Notes: a model not told the origin generated them from the letters alone. A stretch of 51,410 nucleotides of DNA from Candidatus Binatia bacterium (GCA_023150935.1 JAKLJW010000035.1:7747-59156), one strand, 5' to 3'. Shown: positions 8,885 to 18,325, counted from the stretch's first letter. A program made the numbers and translations.

Positions 8885-11285
8885 GCGAAGGCGATAAGGG
8901 TAGGAGGTCGATTTCCCCGGTGCGCGGGTTCCGCCAGCGCAGCCGTGCCCCCGGATCTTCGGAGCTGCCGTAGCGAGCGGTCATGCGAACCTGGTGCGTA
9001 CCGGCACTCAGCTCGACGTCGCCATGCACCGAGTTGCCGTCGATGGTTAGAGTCGCGGCGCCTTCCGACGCCTCCGCCACGATGTAGTACTTGCCGGGTT
9101 CGTCCACACTCATCACCCCCTCCCACTCGACACGACACGGTGGCTTACCCGAGCCTTGAGGGAAGCGGCACGCGGCCGGCTGGAACCCGAAACTGATCGC
9201 CGGCTCGATACGGTCGATGAACGGGCTCGGATCGTCGCCGCGAAAGTAACGCGCCCGGACCCCACGGGTTTGCCCAGCCGGTGCGCGCAGCCGCCGACCG
9301 AGGTCGCAGGCCACGAAGGCCCAGCCTGCCGTGTCGGGATGAACCACCTTGTTGCACCGCACGCCGGGAAAACGCGCCGCGATCAGCCGGGCGAGGTCGT
9401 CATGCTCGTACGTCGATTCGACGACCACTCTGAGATCGCGGCCGGTCCACGGCCCCGGGTCGCCGCGGAAGACGGCCCACAGATCGCCGGTTACTTCGCC
9501 GGGAGGCGTACCGGCGAGCAACCAGGAGAAGTCGCTCGCCGAGTAGAAGTTGTAAGTGTCGCCGACGAGCATGACGTAGGCGTCCCGCGGCAGCGTACGC
9601 ACATAGCGGAGGAGAACCGTGTAGCGGTTCTGAAATCCCTGTCGCACCGCAGGGTCGGTGATGGTCCGGTTGAAGAACAGGTCGTAGTTCAGCCAGCCGA
9701 CGACTCCCGCCAACATCGCCGCGCTCCCCACGAGCCACCTCTGTGCACCGCGTCCGATCGCCCCATGGGCCAACGACCACAGACGATCGAGGAAGAAGCC
9801 GGCGAGCACGAAGATCAACGGAACGATCCCCTGCAGTCGGCGCACGTCGAGGTTTTGCACGAAGGTGCTGCCAAGGAGCAGCAGCACCAGGAACGTCAGC
9901 GCGAAGTAGCCTTGCCAGCGGTACCGCCACCAGACGAGACAATACGCCAGTGCGATCGGCAGCAAGGTCCCCGTCACCGGATCGAGCATGGGCTCGTTGG
10001 GCAGATTGAACGTCGCCGAGGAATCGCCGGTGTGATTGAAGATCGCTGCCGTGTCGACGATGCGGTCGATGCGTTGACGCAAGAAGGCGCGGACGTCAGC
10101 CGTATAATACTGCTCGTTGAGCAGCGAGCGATTGGCGGCTTCGAGATAGTAAGCGGGATGCTTTCGCAGTTGTTCGACAAGAACCACCACCGGCCCCGCA
10201 TACGCCGCCGCCGCCAGGACAAGCCCCACCAATTCGACGACCAGCGTCTGCCGAGCCGCGGTCACCGCCCGCGGCAGGATGGCACGGCGCCACTCGCGCA
10301 CGCGCACCCACAGGCTGATCAGAAAGAACAGGCCCACAAACAGCGTCGTGCCGCGATAGCCGGCGTAAGTGTACAGCGTGTACGCGCTCAGAAAGCCGAT
10401 CCATGGATACCAGGCCAGGCCGGGCCGCCGGTGTACTCGCAGGCAGATCGCATAGAGGACGACGACCAGGAGGGTCGTGGCGAAGATGTTGTGGCCGAGT
10501 CGGGCATACAGCAGGTGCCAACTGCAGACCGCGAACAGCGCCGTGGCCAGCAGCGCCGGCGGTCGCGCCACCACCTGACGCAACACCAGGTACACCGCGG
10601 GTACCGTCAGTGCGCTGATCATCGTGAACGGCAACCGCAGCGTCGTCAGGCTGACCCCGAACAGCGCGAAAAACGGTACCGGCAACCAGCGGTCCGCGAG
10701 GAACTCCCATGGCCGCGCGCCGTGAGCGAAGATCTCGAAAGCGATCTGTCCCGCCTGCGGCTCTTCGACCGCGCACACGCCGTCCGGCGGGTAGTAGTCG
10801 TAGCGGTGGAAGCGCAAAAAGACCGCCACGGCGAAGATGAACCCGACCGTCACCACCTCCCACCACGGTAAGGTTGTTCGCACCGGCGGCCGCCACCAGC
10901 AACGTTGGACGATCGCCAGCCCGATACTCCAGACGCCGACCGCAACCACCGTCAGCGGCGCGGCCTCCGTGAAGCGGGCGTACCAGTCGGTCCGTAACCA
11001 GTAGATCGCGAGGGCAAATCCGCCCGCACCTACGACCGCAACCAGGATTCCGAGCGCCAGGAACCGGCGCTGCCGATCCGCCGCACCCCCGGGGGTCGTG
11101 ACCTCGACTCGTTCGACCGGCGGCCCGGCGAGAATCGCCGCTACCAGCGCAGCCACCAGCAGCACCACCGTCTGGACCGTCCGGTACTGTCCGGCGCGGA
11201 TGTACCATTGCGCCACGGCGCAGGCGCCGATTGCCGTGATCGTTCCGACCGCACGGAGGCGCTGTGCGCGCTGAGGATGAGTCAT
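8880..11285 (-). CDS. GT39/PMT-like membrane glycosyltransferase with C-terminal PA14-like domain
   Basis: An 801-residue integral membrane protein. About ten or more hydrophobic segments occupy residues 15-560. The first periplasmic loop has the acidic EEPQAG motif (near residue 170), which fits the catalytic acidic pair of polyprenyl-phosphate-dependent GT-C enzymes. A soluble C-terminal part follows, and residues 670-800 resemble a PA14-type beta domain (RYFRG, W.G.., GKYYIVAEAS, LTIDGNS). It probably transfers a sugar from a lipid carrier on the periplasmic face, with the beta domain contacting glycan. The ATG at 11285 (MTHPQRAQ) begins just before the first membrane segment; a longer in-frame extension is arginine-rich and unconvincing. 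It is the last gene of a five-gene operon, 23 bp after its paralogue. The stop codon TAG lies in the terminal pentamer of the MITE-like element. Confidence 0.75.
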   Translation of the reverse strand: MTHPQRAQRLRAVGTITAIGACAVAQWYIRAGQYRTVQTVVLLVAALVAAILAGPPVERVEVTTPGGAADRQRRFLALGILVAVVGAGGFALAIYWLRTDWYARFTEAAPLTVVAVGVWSIGLAIVQRCWWRPPVRTTLPWWEVVTVGFIFAVAVFLRFHRYDYYPPDGVCAVEEPQAGQIAFEIFAHGARPWEFLADRWLPVPFFALFGVSLTTLRLPFTMISALTVPAVYLVLRQVVARPPALLATALFAVCSWHLLYARLGHNIFATTLLVVVLYAICLRVHRRPGLAWYPWIGFLSAYTLYTYAGYRGTTLFVGLFFLISLWVRVREWRRAILPRAVTAARQTLVVELVGLVLAAAAYAGPVVVLVEQLRKHPAYYLEAANRSLLNEQYYTADVRAFLRQRIDRIVDTAAIFNHTGDSSATFNLPNEPMLDPVTGTLLPIALAYCLVWWRYRWQGYFALTFLVLLLLGSTFVQNLDVRRLQGIVPLIFVLAGFFLDRLWSLAHGAIGRGAQRWLVGSAAMLAGVVGWLNYDLFFNRTITDPAVRQGFQNRYTVLLRYVRTLPRDAYVMLVGDTYNFYSASDFSWLLAGTPPGEVTGDLWAVFRGDPGPWTGRDLRVVVESTYEHDDLARLIAARFPGVRCNKVVHPDTAGWAFVACDLGRRLRAPAGQTRGVRARYFRGDDPSPFIDRIEPAISFGFQPAACRFPQGSGKPPCRVEWEGVMSVDEPGKYYIVAEASEGAATLTIDGNSVHGDVELSAGTHQVRMTARYGSSEDPGARLRWRNPRTGEIDLLPLSPSP

Positions 11286-11308
11286 GCGAGAAGCTGTCGC
11301 GGAGGACC

Positions 11309-13699
11309 CTAGCCTATTCGATAGAACGGCAATGCCTCGCCGACGCCGTCGACGACGCGCTCGAGGCGGACCCCGGAGTCGCCGGCGCGCGGCCACTGCG
11401 CCTGCACCACGATCCGGTGCGATCCCGCCCCGACCGGTCGGATCGCGCCGGGTTCGAAACGTTCGCCGTCGAGCGTGGCGGTAATCTGGGCGGCGCCCAG
11501 CGGGACCAGGCGCAGGTCGATGTCCGAACCGGCCGGCACTTCGAACTCTCCCACCCACTCTCCCGAACACATGGGAGGGGTTTCCGGCGGAACGTGCAAG
11601 TGACAGGTCCGCGGCACGAGCGCCCCGTCGATGAACGGCTCGGCGCGGTCCGCCACCGGCGCACCTTCACGTGACGGCCCGATCCAGTAGCGCGCCCGCA
11701 GGGAGCTGGTTAACGGTTGTGCCTCCGGCCGTGCCGGCAAATCGCAGGCGACGATCGACACCCAGGGGTTTTCGGAATCGATGAAGTCGTGGCAACTCGT
11801 TCCCGGGTATACGGCGGCAAGCAGCCGGCCGGCCGCGGCGCCGTCGTACGGCCGCTGAATCGCCACGGTCCGCTCGCGCGCCGCCGGCGGGATCGAATGC
11901 GGCGGCAGGATCTCGTCCAGATCGTCGAGGACGCGCCCCTGGATGCGCCCGTCGACCAGCCAGAAGTAGTCCGACGGCGCAAAGAACGACTTGATGTAGG
12001 TGAGCAAGAGCAGCTCGCGCCCCGCGCCGGCGGTGCGGCCGAAATGCACGAGACTCGTGTAGTGGTTGCGAAACGACTGCCGCACAAAAGGGTTACCCGC
12101 CATCTTGTTGAAGTAGACGTCGTAGTTCCACCACAAAGCGAACCCGCCCCCGGCGATCGCGATCGCACTCACCAGCCCGCGCCGGACCCGGATGGGCAGG
12201 GCCGGCGTCAGGGCGTACAGTCGATCGAGAAACATGGCGGCAAACACGGCAACCAACGGCGTGACGCCCTGCATGCGGCGGACATCGAGGTTCTGAACGA
12301 ATACCGCCGAACCGGCGACCAGGAAGACGAACATGAAGAGGAAGAACAACCCGTAACGGCGGCCGGGATGGAACGCCGCCACGAACAGGCCGCCGACGAA
12401 GCACACTGCGGTCAGCGGGTCGAGCATAGGCTCGTTGGGCGCGTTGAACGTATTCGACCCGTCCCCGAAGTGCGAGAAGATACGCGCCGTGTCGCGCACG
12501 CGCCGCAGCCGTTGGCGCACGAACTCGGCATGGTCGCTCGTGTAGTAGTTCTTGTTCGACAGCGAACGGATCGCCGCCTCGAAGAAGTAATTCGGCTGGG
12601 CGGTGTTGGTCCTCGTGATCACGACGACCGGCGTGACAATCGCCGCCGCCAGCAGCACGACCATTGTGCCCGCAAGGATGTCCCGGCGAAACGCCCACCG
12701 CGCCGCCTCGCGGAGCGCCGCCTCGCCGGTCCGCCGCCACCGCCAGGCGTGCCGCAGGGCGAGCAGCGCAAGGAAAACCAGGCTCAGGATCGTCGTTCCG
12801 CGGTAACCCGCATACGTGTACAGGGTGTAGCCGCAGAGCAGGCCGATCCACGGCACCAGGGCCAGTCGGCCGCTGCGCGCATACGCCAGCAGCAGGGCGA
12901 TGTTGGCCACGACGACGATGTTCGTAAGGAAGATGTTGTGGGCGCAGCGGCTGTAAATGAGGTTCCAACTCCCGACCGCAAACAGAAACGTCCCGGCGAG
13001 CGCGGCCGGACGTTGCACCATCTGACGCAGCCACAGGTGCATGGGAACGATCGCCAGCAGGCTGAAGACCACGAACGGCAGGCGCAAGCTCTGCATCGTG
13101 GTGTCGCCGAACACCCAGAAGCCGAAAGCCGCCAGGTAATGATCCCCCATGAATTCCCACGGTCGCGTGCCGTAGGTAGCGATCTTGTAACCGCCCGCCC
13201 CGGTCTGCGGCTCCTCGATGGCGTGCAACGTGTACGGCCCCGGGAATTCGTCGAAGCGGTGGAAGCGCAGGAAGGCGCCGATCGCCAGAATCAGCAGCAG
13301 CGCGAACACCTCGCCGCGGCTCCAGCCGAGGTCGTTGCGCCGGGGCGGATCGAAGGCGCCGAACGAGACCGACAGCAGGACGACCCCGGCGAGCAGCACC
13401 GCCCCGCCGCGGACGAACCACGTGGCCCATTGCAGCGAGAGGAGACAGACCGCGCCGCCAACCGCCGCCGCACCGATCGCCACCCCGAGGATCGCGGCGG
13501 ACCGAACGGCGGGGCGGCGCCGCACCGGCGCTGGCCAGACCGGCAGGTCGGCAGACGCCGCACCCAGGAACAACGCAGCGACGGCGGCACCCGCGAGAAA
13601 CAGCAGGGTGGCACGAGAGTCATCGGGAGAGAGACGGATCTGGTACTGACCGAAGGCCATCGCCGCGACCGCGGCAACGGCTCCTAGCGCGCGCAACAT
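11309..13699 (-). CDS. GT39/PMT-like membrane glycosyltransferase with C-terminal PA14-like domain, paralogue
   Basis: A 796-residue protein collinear with its downstream neighbour: N-terminal membrane helices, the loop motif EEPQTG near residue 160, a YTYAGYRGTT stretch, FVQNLDVRR(L/M)QG shared almost verbatim, and a C-terminal beta domain from about residue 668 (RARYWIG, GEWVGEFEVP, ATLDGERF). The pair clearly arose by tandem duplication and has since diverged. It probably uses a polyprenyl-phosphate-linked sugar at the periplasmic side of the inner membrane. It starts 8 bp after the end of wecB, so the genes are very likely co-transcribed. Acceptor and sugar are unknown. Confidence 0.75.
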   Translation of the reverse strand: MLRALGAVAAVAAMAFGQYQIRLSPDDSRATLLFLAGAAVAALFLGAASADLPVWPAPVRRRPAVRSAAILGVAIGAAAVGGAVCLLSLQWATWFVRGGAVLLAGVVLLSVSFGAFDPPRRNDLGWSRGEVFALLLILAIGAFLRFHRFDEFPGPYTLHAIEEPQTGAGGYKIATYGTRPWEFMGDHYLAAFGFWVFGDTTMQSLRLPFVVFSLLAIVPMHLWLRQMVQRPAALAGTFLFAVGSWNLIYSRCAHNIFLTNIVVVANIALLLAYARSGRLALVPWIGLLCGYTLYTYAGYRGTTILSLVFLALLALRHAWRWRRTGEAALREAARWAFRRDILAGTMVVLLAAAIVTPVVVITRTNTAQPNYFFEAAIRSLSNKNYYTSDHAEFVRQRLRRVRDTARIFSHFGDGSNTFNAPNEPMLDPLTAVCFVGGLFVAAFHPGRRYGLFFLFMFVFLVAGSAVFVQNLDVRRMQGVTPLVAVFAAMFLDRLYALTPALPIRVRRGLVSAIAIAGGGFALWWNYDVYFNKMAGNPFVRQSFRNHYTSLVHFGRTAGAGRELLLLTYIKSFFAPSDYFWLVDGRIQGRVLDDLDEILPPHSIPPAARERTVAIQRPYDGAAAGRLLAAVYPGTSCHDFIDSENPWVSIVACDLPARPEAQPLTSSLRARYWIGPSREGAPVADRAEPFIDGALVPRTCHLHVPPETPPMCSGEWVGEFEVPAGSDIDLRLVPLGAAQITATLDGERFEPGAIRPVGAGSHRIVVQAQWPRAGDSGVRLERVVDGVGEALPFYRIG

Positions 13700-13707
13700 G
13701 AATGACC

Positions 13708-14844
13708 CTACGCGCCCGTCCTCGCCAGCATACGCTCGAGATGGTGCACGATCTTCTCGGCGGCGTGGCCGTCGCCGTACGGATTGGCGGCAGCCACCAT
13801 TCGCCGGTGCGCAGCCGGGTCGTCGAGCAGCAGTTGCGCCGCTTCGCCGATCGCCGCGCTCCCGGTGCCGACCAGCCGTGCCACGCCGGCCTCGACACCC
13901 TCGGGCCGCTCCGTCGTGGTGCGCATCACCAGCACCGGCACGCCGAGCGACGGCGCCTCCTCCTGAATGCCGCCCGAGTCGGTCAGAATGAGGTAGGCCC
14001 GGCGCAAGAGATCGATGAAGGGCAGGTAATCCAGAGGTTCGGTCAGGATCACCCGCGGATGGTCGTGCAGCAACGCCCGCACCGGCCGTTGCACGTTCGG
14101 GTTCAGGTGTACCGGATACAGAACGACGACATCGTCGTTGCGCTCCGCGATCGTTCGCAGCGCCGCACAGATGTTTCGCAGGCCCTCGCCGAAGCTCTCA
14201 CGGCGATGGCCGGTGACGACGATCAGCCGTCGCCCCGCGGCAAGCTCCGGCGGGAGCAGAGACTCGGGCAGCTCGCCCTGTCGTTCGAGGCGCGCCAGCA
14301 TCTCGTGCAGCGCATCGACGATGGTGTTGCCGGTGAGCACGATGCCGTCGGCGGGCACCCCTTCGCGGGCCAGATTGGCGGCGGCACGCGGTGTCGGCGC
14401 GAAATGCCACGATGCCAGGTCCGTCGTCAGGCGCCGGTTCATTTCTTCCGGGAAGGGATTGTACCGGTCATCGGTGCGCAGCCCGGCCTCGACATGGCCG
14501 GTCGGGACGCGAACATAGTAGCCGGCGAGAGCGGCCGCGAACGCCGTCGTCGTGTCGCCCTGCACCAGAATGGCGGCCGGCCGTTCGCGCGCCAGCACCG
14601 GCTCCAGAGCGCCGAGCAGCCGCGCCGTCAGCGTAAACAACGTCTGGTCGCTTTGCATGACGGCGAGATCGTGGTCCGGGCGGAGGTCGAACACCGACAG
14701 CATCTGATCGAGCATTTCGCGGTGCTGACCCGTAACGCACACGCAGGGTCGGAGCGACCGCGAACGGGCGAGTGCGTGCACCACCGGGGCGAGCTTGATT
14801 GCCTCGGGCCGGGTCCCGAAAACAACCATGACCGTGCGTTTCAT
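13708..14844 (-). CDS. wecB: UDP-N-acetylglucosamine 2-epimerase (non-hydrolysing)
   Basis: A 378-residue enzyme that interconverts UDP-GlcNAc and UDP-ManNAc in the cytoplasm, supplying ManNAc-type sugars for surface polysaccharide. Seen: FGTRPEAIKLAP at the N-terminus, HREMLDQM, QGDTTTAFAAAL, HVEAGLRT, TGHRRESFG, YPVHLNPNV, and TDSGGIQEEAP with the sugar-nucleotide-binding SGGxxEE. Length equals E. coli WecB (376). The ATG at 14844 gives the standard MKRTVMVVFGTRPEA start; an in-frame ATG at 14856 is also possible. It sits in the middle of the five-gene glycan operon, 64 bp after a GT9 gene and 8 bp before a membrane glycosyltransferase. Confidence 0.95.
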   Translation of the reverse strand: MKRTVMVVFGTRPEAIKLAPVVHALARSRSLRPCVCVTGQHREMLDQMLSVFDLRPDHDLAVMQSDQTLFTLTARLLGALEPVLARERPAAILVQGDTTTAFAAALAGYYVRVPTGHVEAGLRTDDRYNPFPEEMNRRLTTDLASWHFAPTPRAAANLAREGVPADGIVLTGNTIVDALHEMLARLERQGELPESLLPPELAAGRRLIVVTGHRRESFGEGLRNICAALRTIAERNDDVVVLYPVHLNPNVQRPVRALLHDHPRVILTEPLDYLPFIDLLRRAYLILTDSGGIQEEAPSLGVPVLVMRTTTERPEGVEAGVARLVGTGSAAIGEAAQLLLDDPAAHRRMVAAANPYGDGHAAEKIVHHLERMLARTGA

Positions 14845-14908
14845 CGTCCCGTCCATGCCGCAGCGCGCCCCCGCGGGTATAGCAAAGCGGAACCAAAGGC
14901 AATGCCGA

Positions 14909-15955
14909 TCAAAGCCGGCCAAGCCGCCGTGCCGCGAACACCACGCGCTCCATATCGAGGTGCCGCTCCATGCAGTGGTAATAGGGACACTTTGCCCCCA
15001 GACACTTCGGGCAGAGCAGATCGACCGCCGGCGTCAACACTTCGACCCGGTCGCCGAGCGGTCGCCACCGCACCGGCGCCGCCGATCGCAAAGGCGAATA
15101 CAGCGCCACGGTCGGCGTCCCGACCGCCGCGGCAAGATGGGTCGGCCCGGTCGAGCTACCCACATAGAGCCGACTACGCCGCAGCAGGGCCGCGAGTTGC
15201 ACCACCGTCAGCCGCCCACCCAGATCGACAGCCGCCGCACCGATGGCTGCCGCCACCGCGGCAGTCAGCGCCTTCTCCGACGCGCCGCCGGTGACAGCCA
15301 GACGCCACCCGTCCGCCGCCAGACGGCGGCCCAACTCGCCGTACTGCGTCGAAGACCAGTTCAGATTCGATCCCGCACTGCCGGGGTGCAGAACCGCGAA
15401 CGCCGCCCCGGCGAGACCGGTTTCCCGCAGCAGGGCCTCCACGGCGGTAGCGTCCTCGGCCGTCACCTGCCACTCGAATGGGCGGACCTTCACCGGACCG
15501 ATCCCGAGCGGGGCAAGGAGATTTACGTTGTACTGGCTCTCGTGTTTCCACGGGGGGCGGCGCCGGTGCTCGCGGACGCGGCGGTTGAAAAGGAACGAAT
15601 AGGCGCGAAACGCGGTACCGACCCGCACGGGTATGCCCGCCAACCACACCGCCAACGCCAGCCGCGGCGTCGGGTGTACGACGACCGCCGCATCGCAGCG
15701 CAGCACCCTTAACTGCCGTACCAGTGGACCCAGACCGCGCAGGCGCGAGCCCTTGGCCTCGTGCGGATCGATCTCCACGCGATCCACCCGCGCGTGGTGA
15801 CGCGCCGCCTCGACGTTCGCTTTCGACGCCAGCACGGTGACCCGACATTGCGGCCACGCCGCCTTGACGACATCGACCATCGGCAACGTCAGCAACATGT
15901 CGCCGAGGTGATCGGTGCGCAGCAGCAGCACGTGCCGCAACGCAGCGACCGTCAC
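14909..15955 (-). CDS. GT9 heptosyltransferase-family glycosyltransferase
   Basis: A 348-residue GT9 protein, the family of ADP-heptose:LPS heptosyltransferases that build the inner core on the cytoplasmic face. The N-terminal domain starts HVLLLRTDHLGDMLLTLP. The C-terminal nucleotide-binding domain has LHPGSAGSNLNW, VTGGASEK and GPTHLAAAVGTPTVALYSP. The tail is cysteine-rich (CPKCLGAKCPYYHC), as in many LPS-core GT9 proteins. I chose the GTG at 15955: its last base overlaps the upstream gene's TGA (GTGA), implying translational coupling. A longer upstream extension is Arg/Gly-rich noise. The precise sugar is not determinable. Confidence 0.85.
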   Translation of the reverse strand: MTVAALRHVLLLRTDHLGDMLLTLPMVDVVKAAWPQCRVTVLASKANVEAARHHARVDRVEIDPHEAKGSRLRGLGPLVRQLRVLRCDAAVVVHPTPRLALAVWLAGIPVRVGTAFRAYSFLFNRRVREHRRRPPWKHESQYNVNLLAPLGIGPVKVRPFEWQVTAEDATAVEALLRETGLAGAAFAVLHPGSAGSNLNWSSTQYGELGRRLAADGWRLAVTGGASEKALTAAVAAAIGAAAVDLGGRLTVVQLAALLRRSRLYVGSSTGPTHLAAAVGTPTVALYSPLRSAAPVRWRPLGDRVEVLTPAVDLLCPKCLGAKCPYYHCMERHLDMERVVFAARRLGRL

Positions 15956-17010
15956 GGCGCCTCCGCGTATCGGCTCAGGCGCGCCCGCCAACCCGCCGGC
16001 CACTGGGCGCGGCCCGTGCCGGGAACCAACTCGAAGTTGCGCCGTTCGCCAATACGAAAGCCGAGCACGTAGTTTTCCAACACCGTGAGCGCCTGGATGC
16101 CGAACCGATCGTGCTTGTGCCCCGCCGGCGCCGACGGCAGCACCGTCCAGTCCTGAGCGGCGACCCGCGCCCGCATGAGCGCCGGGTGTGAGCCGCGGAA
16201 CCTCCGCAGGCCCCGCAGGCGGCCGTAGCGATACTCGGGGCGCTCGGCCTCGTCGGCGTTGCCGGCGGCCGCCGATCCGAAATAAGCCTCTCGAAAGGCC
16301 CGTGCCTTGCGGTTCAGGTTGCGCGGCGGCCGCACCCAGCCGTAGTGGTAGATGCAGGCACCGGTGGGGGCGACCCGCAGCTTGCGGCCTGCAATCCGAA
16401 AGCCCTGCGCATCGTGCCACGAACGCACGCCGACACCGGTGCGCACGACGCGCACTTCGTGACCGTACCAGTTGTGCGAGGTCTGGATGTGCCCGTAGTC
16501 GCCGAAAAAGTGCAGGTACGCAAACAGCAGTCCCTCGACCCGTGGATCGGCGCCGTGGCGGTCCATGGCGTCGCGGATGAGCGACAGGTCCCGTTCGTGT
16601 ACGACCTCGTCGGCCTGAAGGTAGAAGGCCCAGTCGCCCGTGCAGGCGTCGAGCGCGATGTCGGTTTGCTGGGCGAATATGCCGCCCCGCTTGTAGAGGG
16701 CCGGGTCCCAGGCGGTCTCGATAATGCGCAGCTTCGGCTCATCCAACGACCGCAGCAAAGCGGTGGTACCGTCGGTCGAGTCGCCGGCCGCGACGACGAA
16801 TTCGTCGCACAGCGGCAGGATCGAACGAATCGACTCGACCACGGGGTAGTACAGGTCGATCGCGTTGCGCACGAATGTGAAGCCGCTGACCCGCGTACCC
16901 GCACCTCCCGCCGTGGCGATAGCGGGGGCCGGGAATGGGGTCAACGGCGCCGGGAGGGCGAGGCCCCCGCCGAGCCGCGTCGAGCCAGGCACACCGGAGC
17001 CGCCGGTCAC
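15952..17010 (-). CDS. GT2 family glycosyltransferase (LPS core type)
   Basis: A GT-A fold family 2 glycosyltransferase of up to 352 residues. The conserved part starts at VSGFTFVRNAIDLYYP (residue about 42), which is normally the very N-terminus in this subfamily. Then come DEFVVAAGDSTDGT, QADEVVHERDL (metal-binding DxD equivalent), GHEVRVVR and an IYHYGWVRPP motif. It is the first gene of the five-gene operon and its stop overlaps the next start. The start is uncertain: GTG at 17010 adds about 40 residues, part of which (RLGGGLALPAP) is translated from a dispersed repeat seen again at 18326-18350. GTG and TTG codons inside the extension are alternatives. Confidence 0.8.
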   Translation of the reverse strand: MTGGSGVPGSTRLGGGLALPAPLTPFPAPAIATAGGAGTRVSGFTFVRNAIDLYYPVVESIRSILPLCDEFVVAAGDSTDGTTALLRSLDEPKLRIIETAWDPALYKRGGIFAQQTDIALDACTGDWAFYLQADEVVHERDLSLIRDAMDRHGADPRVEGLLFAYLHFFGDYGHIQTSHNWYGHEVRVVRTGVGVRSWHDAQGFRIAGRKLRVAPTGACIYHYGWVRPPRNLNRKARAFREAYFGSAAAGNADEAERPEYRYGRLRGLRRFRGSHPALMRARVAAQDWTVLPSAPAGHKHDRFGIQALTVLENYVLGFRIGERRNFELVPGTGRAQWPAGWRARLSRYAEAP

Positions 17011-17136
17011 GGGCGAACTTCAAGAGAAAGCGGCGCCGGTAACAGCGGTGCGTGAGGCGCCACCCCGAGGGCGACGATTCTGGTATATACCCCACGATGG
17101 CCTTGACTATTGCAGCATGCGTGCTTGCATCGCCGG

Positions 17137-18282
17137 ATGGACCGTGCCCTCGCACCGTTCCTCCGGCGGGATGCGGAACGGAAGATCGTTCTCATCTCCG
17201 GGCCGCGCCAGTCCGGGAAGACCACCCTCGCGCGCGGCCTGTTCCCACAGTTCGAGTACTTCAACTACGACGCGCCCGAAGATCGCGTGATTCTGCGGCG
17301 CAAGGAGTGGCCGCGGGACACGCCCGTGGTGATCTTCGACGAACTCCACAAGATGAAGGGGTGGAAGTCGTGGATAAAAGGCATCTTCGACCGCGAGGGG
17401 ATCCCGCCCAGACTGGTCGTTACCGGCAGCGCGCGGCTCGATCTTGCGCGGAGGGTCGGCGACTCGCTCGCGGGGCGTCATTTCCTGTTCCGGCTGCACC
17501 CGTTCAGCCTCAAAGAGCTGCGCGGCGCTCTGCCGCGCGAGGAATCATTTCAGCGCCTCCTCCACCTCGGCGGTTTTCCCGAGCCGTTCCTGGAGAACGA
17601 TCCCACCTTTTACCAGCGCTGGCGCCGTGCGCACAGCGACATCATCTTGCGGCAGGATCTGCTCGACCTTGAACAGGTGCGGCACATTCAGGGCCTGGAG
17701 ACGCTCGTGGAGCTCCTGCGCTCGCGCGTCGGGTCGACGGTCTCCTATCGATCGCTGGCGCGCGATCTCGAGCGCGATGCGACGACGGTCAAGCGTTGGC
17801 TAACGCTCCTGGAGAACCTCTACCTGGTGTTTCGCGTGACCCCGTGGCATCGCAATGTCGCACGGTCACTGCTCAAAGAGCCGAAGTTCTACTTCTACGA
17901 CAACGGCCAGGTACACGGTGACGACGGCGCCCGTCTCGAAAACCTGGTTGCCTGTGCGCTCCTGCGCGAGATCGAGTGGATGGAGGACATCGGCGGGCGC
18001 AAGGCGACGCTCCATTTTCTGCGGACGAAGGACGGGAGGGAGATCGACTTCCTGGTCGTCATCGACGGCTGGCCGGCGCTGATGGTCGAGGCGAAGTGGA
18101 AAGAGGATGCGCCGAGTCCCCATTTCGCTTCGTTTTCGCGGTTTCTCGGGAGCCGTCCTCAACAGGTGCAGGTCGTGGCGACACTCACGCGACGCAAGCA
18201 AACCGCGAGCGGCGTGCGCATTGAACCGGCTGCGCAGTGGCTCGAGAGCCTGGAGTTGCCGCTGTCCGAATCACCGGCGTGA
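17137..18282 (+). CDS. AAA_14/DUF4143 family ATPase
   Basis: A 381-residue single-chain ATPase. Seen: Walker A GPRQSGKTT (residue about 22), Walker B-like VVIFDELHKM, sensor VVTGSARLD, then a DUF4143 region with a winged helix (SYRSLARDLERDATTVKRWL) and a PD-(D/E)XK-like segment (GREIDFLVVIDGWPALMVEAKW) near residue 300. The family's biochemical role is poorly known; proposals include DNA-related or toxin-like functions. The ATG at 17137 is chosen because an in-frame upstream start is only TTG. TTGACT at 17103-17108 could be a -35 box, which would make the mRNA nearly leaderless. It is a lone plus-strand gene between two minus-strand glycan operons, which suggests an insertion. A truncated relative lies at 37723-37947. 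Confidence 0.85.
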   Translation: MDRALAPFLRRDAERKIVLISGPRQSGKTTLARGLFPQFEYFNYDAPEDRVILRRKEWPRDTPVVIFDELHKMKGWKSWIKGIFDREGIPPRLVVTGSARLDLARRVGDSLAGRHFLFRLHPFSLKELRGALPREESFQRLLHLGGFPEPFLENDPTFYQRWRRAHSDIILRQDLLDLEQVRHIQGLETLVELLRSRVGSTVSYRSLARDLERDATTVKRWLTLLENLYLVFRVTPWHRNVARSLLKEPKFYFYDNGQVHGDDGARLENLVACALLREIEWMEDIGGRKATLHFLRTKDGREIDFLVVIDGWPALMVEAKWKEDAPSPHFASFSRFLGSRPQQVQVVATLTRRKQTASGVRIEPAAQWLESLELPLSESPA

Positions 18283-18325
18283 TCAGGAGCCCGGACGGAC
18301 AAGAAGTGCATCGCCGCTCAGCTTC

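Noticed and set aside
9156..13687. Two long plus-strand frames (571 and 656 codons) opposite the membrane glycosyltransferase genes
   Set aside because: Arg/Gln/His-rich antisense translations. The minus strand shows coherent membrane helices and conserved paralogy.
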